In this document: positions 43,624 to 51,227 of the stretch, in pieces
Layout of the letters: each line of letters opens with the position of its first letter
Numbering within the stretch: position 1 is the first letter of the stretch
Assembly (NCBI RefSeq): GCF_006716265.1
Contig: NZ_VFOS01000001.1
Span: 868,001-932,000 of the forward strand
Direction of reading: 5' to 3'
Length of the DNA stretch: 64,000 nucleotides
From: Rarobacter faecitabidus
GTDB taxonomy: Bacteria; Actinomycetota; Actinomycetes; Actinomycetales; Cellulomonadaceae
Translations under genes and position numbers: made by a program
The notes under the pieces: model-generated
Databases searched by the model: none
Told to the model about the DNA's origin: nothing
What the model saw: the letters and a program-made list of their open reading frames with translations, nothing else

Positions 43624-45708
43624 CTACCAGACGGTAATGGTCACCTTCGTCCCCTTGGGAACCTCGCTGTTCGGTTCCTCGCTCTGGAATCGAACCTTGT
43701 CGAAGTAGGCGCCGAGATAGCGATTCACCTCGAACTTGAGGCCGGCATTCAGCAGTTCGGTGACGGCACCGTCCTCGCTCAACCCCCGCACATCGGGCAC
43801 CACCACTAGTTCGGGCCCGCGCGAGACGACCACCGTCACGGTATCGAGGACGTGCCCCGAGGTTCCGGCCACCGGGTCCTGACTGATCACGGATCCACGC
43901 GGAACGGTGTCGCTGTACTGAGAATCCGCCTTGTGCCAGGTCAAGCGGAGCGCCTCGACATCCTTCTTCGCGTCCTTTTGGGGGTGCCCTACAACGTTCG
44001 GGATCTGCACGGGCTGCTTGCCGCCTGAGACCGTCAGCGCGATCAGTGTGTCGTGTGGCTGCTGCGAGCCCTCGGGAACCGATACTGCGGTCACGGCACC
44101 TTTGTCGACGTCGTCGTAGTACGCGGTCGTGATGGTGGGCTCGGCGAATCCCGCCTCCTTGATCGCCGTTATCGCCGCAGCCTTCCTGCTGCCGATGAGC
44201 TTGGTGGGTACCTCGAAGTGCTGAACGCCCAGGGACACCACCAACTCGACGGTGCTCCCTTTGCGAACACGTGTGCCCGCCTCGGGATCAGTCGTGATGA
44301 GCTGGCCGGCGCGCACCGTGTCCGAGTACTCGCTGGTGCGACTCGTGTCGAACCCCGCAGCGATCAGCGCCTGTTCGGCACTGTCGGCCGCACCCACGGT
44401 GCCCGCCTGAGGAACCATGCGGTACGCGCCGGGGCCCACGCCGTTGTACACGAAGTAGCCACCGCCAGCGATGGCTAGGACGATTACCAAGCCGATGACG
44501 AGCCGGGTCGCGAACCTGCTACGTCGGCGCCCAGCGCGCCCCGGATCGCTGACGGCGGGCGAGGAATCTTCGGTTTGCAAGAGGCGGTGCGGCAACGTGC
44601 GCTGCATGTCGATCGCCAGGGTGTGGGCAACTCCAGCGTTCGCTACCGCCCCCGTGGATTCGGTCGGCGGCGATGCCAGGTCGCTGACTTCGTTCGGGTG
44701 CGCATCCGCGCTGGCGATCTCGCCTGAATCGATGGCAGGCTCGGAGTCGTGGTCCGCGCTCGCCTGGTCCAGGGAGGAACGTGAACCGATCTCGTCGGTG
44801 GGCTCGTCCTCAAGGGCAGCGGGCGTGAGGACCGGCATATCGAGAACCTGCTCGGAGAGTTGCGCGCGAACCTGGCGCAGGCTCGTCTTCGCGGCGGTGG
44901 CGTCGGTGAAGCGGTCGTCTGGGTCGCGGGCGATCATTCCGGCCAGCAGTTGCTCGACCTCCGTGGGAAGCCACGGCAGTGACTCGCGCACCAGAGGACT
45001 GGGTGCATTGAGGTGCTGCAACGCGATCTGAATGGCCGTGCTGCCGCCGAACAGCGGCTTTCCGGTGAGCACCTCGTAGAACGTCGCCCCTATCGCGTAG
45101 ATATCCGTGCGCGCATCCGCATACCCCCGGTCGATCAGCTCGGGCGCCAGGTATGCGACGGTGCCGAAGATGGTTCCCGTGCTCGCTGCCGTGACCTCCG
45201 TCACGGCGCGTGCGAGCCCGAAATCGGCGACCTTAACGCGGCCATCGGCACTGAGGAGGATGTTCTCCGGCTTGATATCACGATGGACGAGACCGGCGTG
45301 ATGCACCGTGGCGACCGCCGAGAGCACGTCCTCGATGATCGCGAGTGCCTCGCGTACGCGCAGCGGCGGCAACTCGTTCACCCGAGCCCGCAGATTGGTT
45401 CCGGAGACGAGTTCCATGACGAGGTACGAGACTCCGCCATCTATACCTTGATCGTGCACGGCGACCAGGTTGGGATGTGCGAGGCGAGCGGCAGCCTTGG
45501 CTTCGCGTCGGAAGCGGGCGACGAAATCTGCGCCGCCGGGTGCCTGGGCGAGGTGGGGATGCATGACCTTGAGCGCCACGTCGCGGTCGAGACGCTCGTC
45601 CACGGCGATGTAGACCGTGGCCATCCCGCCACTGGCGAGCCGGCGTACGACGCGGTAGCGCCCGTCGATCGTGATACCGATGAGTCGGTCCGCCTGAGGA
45701 GTGGTCAC
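43624..45708 (-). CDS. pknL: Transmembrane Ser/Thr protein kinase with PASTA repeats (PknL)
   Basis: 694 residues. Kinase domain 18-285: glycine loop LASGGMATVY, K47, HRDIKPEN 142-149, DFG 162-164 and APE in YLAPELIDRG. A Ser/Thr/acid-rich juxtamembrane linker follows, one helix (about 408-430, VIGLVIVLAIAGGGYFVY) and four extracellular PASTA domains to the end (for example VPTKLIGSRKAAAITAIKEAG, IPNVVGHPQKDAKKDVEAL and VPDVRGLSEDGAVTELLNAG). PASTA domains sense peptidoglycan fragments. The name follows the adjacent Rv2175c gene; M. tuberculosis PknL lacks PASTA, but Corynebacterium PknL has them. GTG start with TAAAAT at -12 to -7 (leaderless). Confidence 0.92.
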   Translation of the reverse strand: MTTPQADRLIGITIDGRYRVVRRLASGGMATVYIAVDERLDRDVALKVMHPHLAQAPGGADFVARFRREAKAAARLAHPNLVAVHDQGIDGGVSYLVMELVSGTNLRARVNELPPLRVREALAIIEDVLSAVATVHHAGLVHRDIKPENILLSADGRVKVADFGLARAVTEVTAASTGTIFGTVAYLAPELIDRGYADARTDIYAIGATFYEVLTGKPLFGGSTAIQIALQHLNAPSPLVRESLPWLPTEVEQLLAGMIARDPDDRFTDATAAKTSLRQVRAQLSEQVLDMPVLTPAALEDEPTDEIGSRSSLDQASADHDSEPAIDSGEIASADAHPNEVSDLASPPTESTGAVANAGVAHTLAIDMQRTLPHRLLQTEDSSPAVSDPGRAGRRRSRFATRLVIGLVIVLAIAGGGYFVYNGVGPGAYRMVPQAGTVGAADSAEQALIAAGFDTSRTSEYSDTVRAGQLITTDPEAGTRVRKGSTVELVVSLGVQHFEVPTKLIGSRKAAAITAIKEAGFAEPTITTAYYDDVDKGAVTAVSVPEGSQQPHDTLIALTVSGGKQPVQIPNVVGHPQKDAKKDVEALRLTWHKADSQYSDTVPRGSVISQDPVAGTSGHVLDTVTVVVSRGPELVVVPDVRGLSEDGAVTELLNAGLKFEVNRYLGAYFDKVRFQSEEPNSEVPKGTKVTITVW

Positions 45709-45781
45709 AGCCGGATTTTATCTGTCACACCTCCCAAGTCGGCGTTCGACCTACCGCTAGGAGTGCAATTAGGCTTAGCGC
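45709..45781. promoter_or_regulatory. Divergent pknL / Rv2175c-like promoter pair, both leaderless
   Basis: In 73 nt both genes have a -10 hexamer placed exactly at -12 to -7 of their start codons: TAAAAT for pknL (45720-45715, minus) and TAGGCT for the DNA-binding protein (45770-45775, plus). No ribosome sites are present. -35 elements are poor. A protein bound in the middle could act on both. Confidence 0.6.
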
Positions 45782-46207
45782 ATGCCAGTTGACAGCGCCG
45801 TGACGCACGAGTATCCCGCCATTCAGTGGTTGTCCGTTCCCGAGTTCGCCGATCGACTGGGCACTAGCCCCGCATCCGTTCGCGGCGCATTGAAGGATCA
45901 TCGGATCGTGGGCGTGAAGGAATCGCACGACGTCGGAGTGAAGATACCGGACGTGTTCCTGGTGCCCGCGCACCTGGCCAATGCCGCGGCGCCCAAGCCG
46001 GCACCGGCCGATGGCGTCATCCAGGAGATCATCCTCCCGTCGCTACGCGGGACGATCATCGTGCTCGTGGACCAGGGCTTGAGCGACGACGAGCAGACCG
46101 AGTGGCTGCTCTCCCACCACGATGACCTGGGGACTACGCCCATCGAGGCCCTGCGCCGGGGCAATAAGAGCGCGGTTCGCCGAGCGGCTCAGTTGATCGA
46201 TTCGTGA
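45782..46207 (+). CDS. Rv2175c-family DNA-binding protein
   Basis: 141 residues. N-terminal winged-helix/MerR-like DNA-binding domain (WLSVPEFADRLGTSPASVRGALKDHRIVG) and the Rv2175c-type C-terminal domain (IIVLVDQGLSDDEQTEWLLSHHDDLGTTPIEALRRG). In M. tuberculosis Rv2175c is phosphorylated by the neighbouring kinase PknL, which reduces its DNA binding. The same divergent pair is preserved here, so it is probably the kinase's substrate and perhaps regulates the shared promoter. Leaderless: TAGGCT at -12 to -7 of the ATG. Confidence 0.9.
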   Translation: MPVDSAVTHEYPAIQWLSVPEFADRLGTSPASVRGALKDHRIVGVKESHDVGVKIPDVFLVPAHLANAAAPKPAPADGVIQEIILPSLRGTIIVLVDQGLSDDEQTEWLLSHHDDLGTTPIEALRRGNKSAVRRAAQLIDS

Positions 46208-46268
46208 GGACGAGTGCTCCGCGCTGGCTTTGCGCGTCGCATCGACGGGTTCGAGGTCGGGCTCGAGG

Positions 46269-47405
46269 TCAAGCGCTTCTGGTGACGTTCGCGATAGCGA
46301 GCTGACGAAGGCCCTCGGCAGCATCTGGGCGCAGCGAGCATTCGGCGAGCGCCGATAGGGACGCTTCAAGCCGCATCGCGATCATCGCCTCGACGCGTTC
46401 CAGGGCGCCAGTCGATGCCATGAGCCTGGTGATCCACGCCACCTCCTTCGCGGGCAATTCGCCGGCTCGCACGAGGCGCGTCAGCCTGACACCGTCGCGG
46501 GGGTCAGCCAGTACGAGCGTCTCGGTGAGCAGGGCGGTGCGCTTGCCTTCGCGAATGTCGTCGCCGGCGGGCTTGCCCGTTACCGCGGGATCGCCGAAGA
46601 CTCCCAGAACGTCGTCGCGCAATTGGAACGCCTCGCCCAGGGGCCGGCCGAATCCGGCCAGCCGGGCGGCCTCATCAGGGCTGGCGCCCGCAAGCGTGGC
46701 GCCCAGTACGAGGGGGAACTCGACCGAGTAGCGGGCAGATTTCGCTAGAACCACCTCCAGCGAACGTGCGCGATCGCGATCAGTGTTCTCGCCCCAGTCC
46801 GGGAGTGATTGCGAATATAGATCCAGGTACTGTCCGGCGGTCACGCCGATGGCCATCTCGCGCCACAATTCACGCAGACGGGGGACGATGCGGTCGGCGT
46901 GGGGGGATTGCGCCGCGAGTTCGCGAGCCTCAGCCGCTGCGTCGTCGGCGGCGATCAGCGCGAGATCACCCGCCAGGATGGCTCCGGCGGTGCCGAAGTG
47001 AGCGGAATCACCGGTGCCCTGCTGATTGCGATGGGCGGCGCTGAGGACCACGTGCGCGGAAGCCGCGCCGCGGCGCGTTTCCGATCGATCGATGATGTCG
47101 TCGTGCAGGAGCGCGGCGGCCTGGAAGAGTTCCAGTCCGGCACCGAGCGCCAGTACGGTGGCCGCGGGCTCGCTCGCAGGTGCCTGCAGGTAGCCGCCCC
47201 AGGCAGAGAAGGCCAGGCGAGCGCGCATGCGTTTCCCCCCCTGCATGAGGACTCCGATGAGTTGGGCGAGGATTGCCGCGTCCGCCCCCGCGCCTACCGC
47301 GGCGGAGTCAATGGCCGCAATCCGTTCGTGCAGCTGCGCGTCGAGTCGGGTGAGGAACTCGCTGTGTTCAGCAGTGGCGGGGGAGGGCTGGGCATTGGCG
47401 GCCAT
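46269..47405 (-). CDS. idsA: Polyprenyl diphosphate synthase (IdsA-like, likely GGPP synthase)
   Basis: 378 residues. Both aspartate motifs are complete: LLHDDIIDRS and QLRDDVLGVFGD, with GKPAGDDIREGKRTALL after the second and GGKRMRARL near the N-terminus. The product is likely C15-C20, judged only from family resemblance. Position matches M. tuberculosis Rv2173 (idsA2). The second ATG (47405) is preferred: TAGGCT lies at -13 to -8 and would give a near-leaderless transcript; ATG 47411 would add two residues. Its role is probably general isoprenoid supply, next to the carotenoid-specific crtE. Confidence 0.9.
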   Translation of the reverse strand: MAANAQPSPATAEHSEFLTRLDAQLHERIAAIDSAAVGAGADAAILAQLIGVLMQGGKRMRARLAFSAWGGYLQAPASEPAATVLALGAGLELFQAAALLHDDIIDRSETRRGAASAHVVLSAAHRNQQGTGDSAHFGTAGAILAGDLALIAADDAAAEARELAAQSPHADRIVPRLRELWREMAIGVTAGQYLDLYSQSLPDWGENTDRDRARSLEVVLAKSARYSVEFPLVLGATLAGASPDEAARLAGFGRPLGEAFQLRDDVLGVFGDPAVTGKPAGDDIREGKRTALLTETLVLADPRDGVRLTRLVRAGELPAKEVAWITRLMASTGALERVEAMIAMRLEASLSALAECSLRPDAAEGLRQLAIANVTRSA

Positions 47406-47515
47406 GAGCATCAGCCTAGGTGGCCCAAGGGCGAATTCGCGAACCGCGACGAGTTGTTTTCCACATGCGGCCCGTCAGCGCGCGCACGTGCGCCCGAGTC
47501 GGCAGAGTCACGATC

Positions 47516-48733
47516 ATGAATCAAGTAATCAGAGTCGCCGATGCGCGAGAGGTACTGGCACTGGTGCCGTTTCAGTTGGGCTACACGCCGCGCGAGTCGG
47601 TCGTGTTCGTTGCTCTGCGCGGGGAGCGGCAACGGCTGGGCGTCATGGCTCGTGCCGACGGTCGAGACCTCGTTCAACCCAGTGGCAAGAGCCTGCTCGG
47701 GTCGATAATGGACTTCCTGGCACGAGACGGCGCGACCAAGGCCATCGCCATTGTGTATGCCGACTGCGATGACGGCTCGGTAGCGCCGTGGCTGAACGAG
47801 GCCGTTGACCGCATCGAACGCCTCGCGGTCCGGCGAATGCCCGTCACCGCCTGGTGGGTGAACGGCACCGACCTTCGGATCGGACGCCATGATCTCGAGG
47901 CCGCTCAGGCGGTGAGTGAGAAATCCGCAAACGCGCCAGAATCGGCACTCGGAGCGTCCGGCCTGAGCTGGGACGAGCCGTTGCCCATCGGCGATCTTTC
48001 GACGACTCAGGTGAGCGCAACGATGGTCGTGCACGGGCATGTCGTGGCGGGGAATCGAGCTGAACTCGCTCGACTGCCGCGGATGTCGCCGGAATTGGAG
48101 CACCGCTTGTGGCGTGCAGGCGATCGCTACCGCAGATTGTTCAAGCCGCCGCTGGACGCCGCCGATTCCGCGCAGGGCAGGCAGTGGCTCGCGCGTTCGG
48201 GAGAGTTGTGGGACGCCGCTCTCGACGCCTCCGCGGCGCGCAGTTTCAACGGGATCACCGGGAGGCCGGAACTGCCGCCTCTCACCTGGGCGCGGTTGGG
48301 TGTCGCGCTGAACCACAAAGGCGTGCGAGACCGCGTCCTGGCACGGATTGTCGGTATGTCTCTCGAGGGCGGGTCGGACGCCGATTCGGCACCGTCGAGC
48401 GGAACAGGAGACGGCGCTGACTTCAGTGAGTTGTTCGCGCCTACGGGTTCGACGGTGCCGGATACCGCACTGCTCCAGGGCTTGTCCGAGGCCGTGGCGT
48501 ACGCAACGGCCGCCACGCGGCACAAGCACCGATCGGACGGGCACGCCGTGCTCGCGTTGCTTGCCTGGTGGGAGGGATCGGGCGCAAAGGCCGCGGAGCA
48601 CTGCGATACGGCGCTGAGGATCGATCGGAAGCATAGACTCGCGGTCCTGGTTCGCCACATGCTCGACATCGGTTTGCCGCCGGGCTGGGTGGCGAATCGG
48701 GATTCGCGGTTCAGTGAGGCGATGCGCGAATGA
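47516..48733 (+). CDS. DUF4192 family protein
   Basis: 405 residues. Typical DUF4192 beginning: REVLALVPFQLGYTPRESVVFVALRG, then GVMARADGRDL. A later TPR-like part (HAVLALLAWWEGSGAKAAEHCDTALRID) is usual for the family. Function is unknown; the family is widespread in actinobacteria. Start at ATG 47516 (MNQVIRVADAREV); the frame continues upstream without a good start. It is divergent from idsA. The 243 nt after it hold the sigA promoter and no gene I can support. Confidence 0.8.
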   Translation: MNQVIRVADAREVLALVPFQLGYTPRESVVFVALRGERQRLGVMARADGRDLVQPSGKSLLGSIMDFLARDGATKAIAIVYADCDDGSVAPWLNEAVDRIERLAVRRMPVTAWWVNGTDLRIGRHDLEAAQAVSEKSANAPESALGASGLSWDEPLPIGDLSTTQVSATMVVHGHVVAGNRAELARLPRMSPELEHRLWRAGDRYRRLFKPPLDAADSAQGRQWLARSGELWDAALDASAARSFNGITGRPELPPLTWARLGVALNHKGVRDRVLARIVGMSLEGGSDADSAPSSGTGDGADFSELFAPTGSTVPDTALLQGLSEAVAYATAATRHKHRSDGHAVLALLAWWEGSGAKAAEHCDTALRIDRKHRLAVLVRHMLDIGLPPGWVANRDSRFSEAMRE

Positions 48734-48910
48734 GTTGGGCGAACGCGGTTGCACGACATTCTTCCGACTCGGCGGTCAGTAGTTCGTGCGTCGCCAGCGG
48801 GACGGGCAGGGAATAGGCGGCCCAGTGCGGTGGTTGTATCCCGTGAAGTTCCCGACGGCACCGGCTTTGGTGCGACGCAGAAAGTGGGCGGCTCGGGGGC
48901 CTCGTCCAGG

Positions 48911-48916
48911 TACAAT
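48911..48916 (+). promoter_or_regulatory. Candidate -10 element of sigA
   Basis: TACAAT followed by ATAG, 61 nt before the sigA GTG. It is the only AT-rich patch in the gap between DUF4192 and sigA. No convincing -35 at 16-18 nt. Confidence 0.4.
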
Positions 48917-48976
48917 ATAGACGAGCCGGGTTGCCCGGCGGTGTCTTTCCCCCAATACTCTGCCGAAGGGTCCTTT

Positions 48977-50767
48977 GTGGCGAACTCCCAGATGAAGAAC
49001 TCGTATGTTGCCCATTTTCAGCACGAGGCACTACGCCGACTGTTCGAGGATGGACGCAAGAACGGCGAGGTATCGGCAGCCGACGTGCGTGCTGCCTGCG
49101 ATGCGGCGGAGATCAACGACGCCTCTTCTCTTCGGGCCGTTCTGGATGCCCTGACGGGTTCCAACGTGGCCATCGTCGACCTCGGATCCGCCAGCATGGT
49201 CGCCGCGGCGGCGAGTTCGCGAAGCGGCGGCGTCAAGGCACCCGCAGCGAAGCGAGCCGCGTCGAGCAAGGTTGGGGCTACCACGAAGTCAAAGTCCGCC
49301 TCGACCTCCGCGTCGAGCGCTGAGACCGCTGAGGAGGATCGTGTGACCGAAGCGAAGGCAACGACGAGGAAGACGCGCGCCACCGCTGTCAAGGCAGAGA
49401 GCACGGATGGGGCCAAGCCCGTCACCACGAAGAAGGCAACCACAAGCCGCAGTAAGAAGGCGGAGCCGACTGATGCAGTTCCGGCTGCGAGTGTCGCTAC
49501 CGAGGAAGAGTCGGCGACCAAGGCTGCGGTGAAGAAGCCGGCGGCGAGGAAGTCCGCCACGAAGGCAGCTCCCACCAAGAAGGCGCCGGCACGGAAGACC
49601 AGCACGAAGGCCAAGGCGGCTGCCGCAGAAGGCGACGCGATCACTGAGCCCGCGCAGATCGACGAGTCGGAGATCATCGAAGACATCTCGGTGGACCTCG
49701 AGCCCGAGGTGACCGACAAGGAGGAATCGACCTCCACCGCGAACGCCGACGCGACATCCTCCAAGCCCGTCGAGGCGGAGGAAACCGAGGAGAGCACCGG
49801 ATTCGTCGTGTCCGACGCGGATGACGACGACGCTCCTGCCCAGCAGGTCGTGACCGCAGGCGCTACCGCCGATCCGGTGAAGGACTACCTGAAGCAGATC
49901 GGAAAGGTCGCGCTCCTCAACGCGGAGCAGGAAGTCGAACTCGCGAAGCGAATCGAAGCCGGACTCTACGCCGAGCAGATCCTCAAGACCCAGGAACTTG
50001 AGGGCAAGGAACGGCGCGAGTTCGAGTGGATCACCAAGGATGGGCGGCGCGCCAAGAATCACCTACTCGAGGCGAACCTCCGGCTGGTGGTGTCGCTCGC
50101 CAAGCGCTACACAGGGCGCGGCATGCTCTTCCTGGATCTCATTCAGGAGGGAAACCTCGGTCTGATCCGCGCCGTCGAGAAATTCGACTACACCAAGGGC
50201 TATAAGTTCTCGACCTACGCCACATGGTGGATCCGTCAGGCGATCACGCGTGCCATGGCCGACCAGGCAAGAACGATCCGCATCCCGGTGCACATGGTCG
50301 AGGTCATCAACAAGCTCGCCCGCGTCCAGCGGCAGATGCTGCAGGACCTCGGCCGCGAGCCCACGCCCGAGGAACTCGCCATCGAACTCGACATGACCCC
50401 CGAGAAGGTCGTCGAGGTCCAGAAGTACGGCCGCGAGCCCATTTCGCTGCACACCCCGCTTGGCGAGGACGGCGACAGCGAGTTCGGTGACCTCATCGAG
50501 GACTCAGAGGCGATCGTTCCGGCGGACGCAGTAAGTTTCACCCTCTTGCAGGAGCAACTGCGCCAAGTGCTCGACACGCTATCCGACCGCGAATCAGGGG
50601 TGGTCTCCATGAGATTCGGACTGCAGGACGGTCAGCCGCGCACCCTTGATGACATCGGCAAAGTATACGGTGTCACGCGCGAGCGGATCCGCCAGATCGA
50701 GTCGAAGACCATGTCGAAACTCCGCCACCCCAGCCGCTCGCAGGTGCTACGCGACTACCTGGACTGA
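48977..50767 (+). CDS. sigA: Principal RNA polymerase sigma factor (SigA/HrdB)
   Basis: 596 residues. Region 1.2 begins [28 protein letters not shown]; region 2 has [42 protein letters not shown] and the -10 recognition helix [20 protein letters not shown]; region 4 has [22 protein letters not shown] for -35 recognition. Residues about 70-270 are an Ala/Lys-rich then acidic low-complexity segment ([31 protein letters not shown]), the variable region usual in actinobacterial primary sigmas. The GTG at 48977 has GAAGGG 6 nt upstream; a frame open back to 48749 lacks support. Confidence 0.95.
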   Translation: MANSQMKNSYVAHFQHEALRRLFEDGRKNGEVSAADVRAACDAAEINDASSLRAVLDALTGSNVAIVDLGSASMVAAAASSRSGGVKAPAAKRAASSKVGATTKSKSASTSASSAETAEEDRVTEAKATTRKTRATAVKAESTDGAKPVTTKKATTSRSKKAEPTDAVPAASVATEEESATKAAVKKPAARKSATKAAPTKKAPARKTSTKAKAAAAEGDAITEPAQIDESEIIEDISVDLEPEVTDKEESTSTANADATSSKPVEAEETEESTGFVVSDADDDDAPAQQVVTAGATADPVKDYLKQIGKVALLNAEQEVELAKRIEAGLYAEQILKTQELEGKERREFEWITKDGRRAKNHLLEANLRLVVSLAKRYTGRGMLFLDLIQEGNLGLIRAVEKFDYTKGYKFSTYATWWIRQAITRAMADQARTIRIPVHMVEVINKLARVQRQMLQDLGREPTPEELAIELDMTPEKVVEVQKYGREPISLHTPLGEDGDSEFGDLIEDSEAIVPADAVSFTLLQEQLRQVLDTLSDRESGVVSMRFGLQDGQPRTLDDIGKVYGVTRERIRQIESKTMSKLRHPSRSQVLRDYLD

Positions 50768-50802
50768 TCAGCCCGCTCCCTTAAGTGAGCGAGACAACGA
50801 AG

Positions 50803-50837
50803 AGGAGGCTCCCCGGCCAACGGCCGGGGAGCCTCCT
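50803..50837. terminator. Terminator between sigA and the DUF7455 gene
   Basis: Perfect 16-bp stem AGGAGGCTCCCCGGCC / GGCCGGGGAGCCTCCT with a 3-nt loop, followed on the plus strand by GATTTTC. Serves sigA and, on the other strand, the convergent small gene. Confidence 0.92.
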
Positions 50838-50875
50838 GATTTTCCGCACGCTGTACCGCAGACGACAGCCCGCGG

Positions 50876-51082
50876 TCAGTTCTCGCTGTACAGCTTGGCG
50901 GTCTCGTCCTGGATGTGCGTGGCGATCTCGCGGTAGCTGTCCGCGTGCTCCCGCGCGTGATGAGCGCAGAAGAGCAACTCGCCGACGGGTAGCATCACCC
51001 GCACATAGGCACGGGCTCCGCAGCGATCGCAGCGATCGGCGGCGGTCAATTCTGCTGGCTCGAAGCTGGTTGTAGTAGTCAC
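50876..51082 (-). CDS. DUF7455 small zinc-ribbon-like protein
   Basis: 68 residues with CDRCGARA and CAHHAREH, a likely zinc site (CxxC plus CxxH). A protein of this kind next to the primary sigma factor and topoisomerase subunit B is a standing feature in many actinobacteria. Function unknown to me. GTG start at 51082 within an AT-rich divergent promoter region (51080-51100). Confidence 0.85.
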   Translation of the reverse strand: MTTTTSFEPAELTAADRCDRCGARAYVRVMLPVGELLFCAHHAREHADSYREIATHIQDETAKLYSEN

Positions 51083-51113
51083 GTATTAATCAAACCATCA
51101 AGGAGTGAAAACA

Positions 51114-51227
51114 ATGCCCGAATTTCCCCGGGTTCGCTCACCGCGTAGCGGTAGGAGCGCGGTCGCACCCGTCGGCGGTGCGCCTGCGGCGCTCCTCAGC
51201 CGACGCGCGGTATGGTGGCGCCGATGA
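51114..51227 (+). CDS. Overlapping 37-codon leader ORF of parE
   Basis: ATG at 51114 with a perfect AAGGAG (51100-51105) 8 nt upstream; the TGA at 51225-51227 overlaps the parE ATG (ATGA). The product would be Arg-rich (PRVRSPRSGRSAVAPVGG...WWRR) and is not recognised. The ribosome site and overlap suggest that it is translated to couple or tune parE expression rather than to make a functional protein. A -10-like TATGGT (51211-51216) within it could start a second, near-leaderless parE transcript. Confidence 0.45.
   Translation: MPEFPRVRSPRSGRSAVAPVGGAPAALLSRRAVWWRR

Noticed and set aside
46208-46268. Terminator between the Rv2175c-like gene and idsA
   Set aside because: Convergent genes, but no stem longer than a few pairs was found in the 61 nt.
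47411-48754. Long antisense open frame opposite the DUF4192 gene
   Set aside because: Low-complexity Arg-rich translation with no domain; DUF4192 on the plus strand explains the region.
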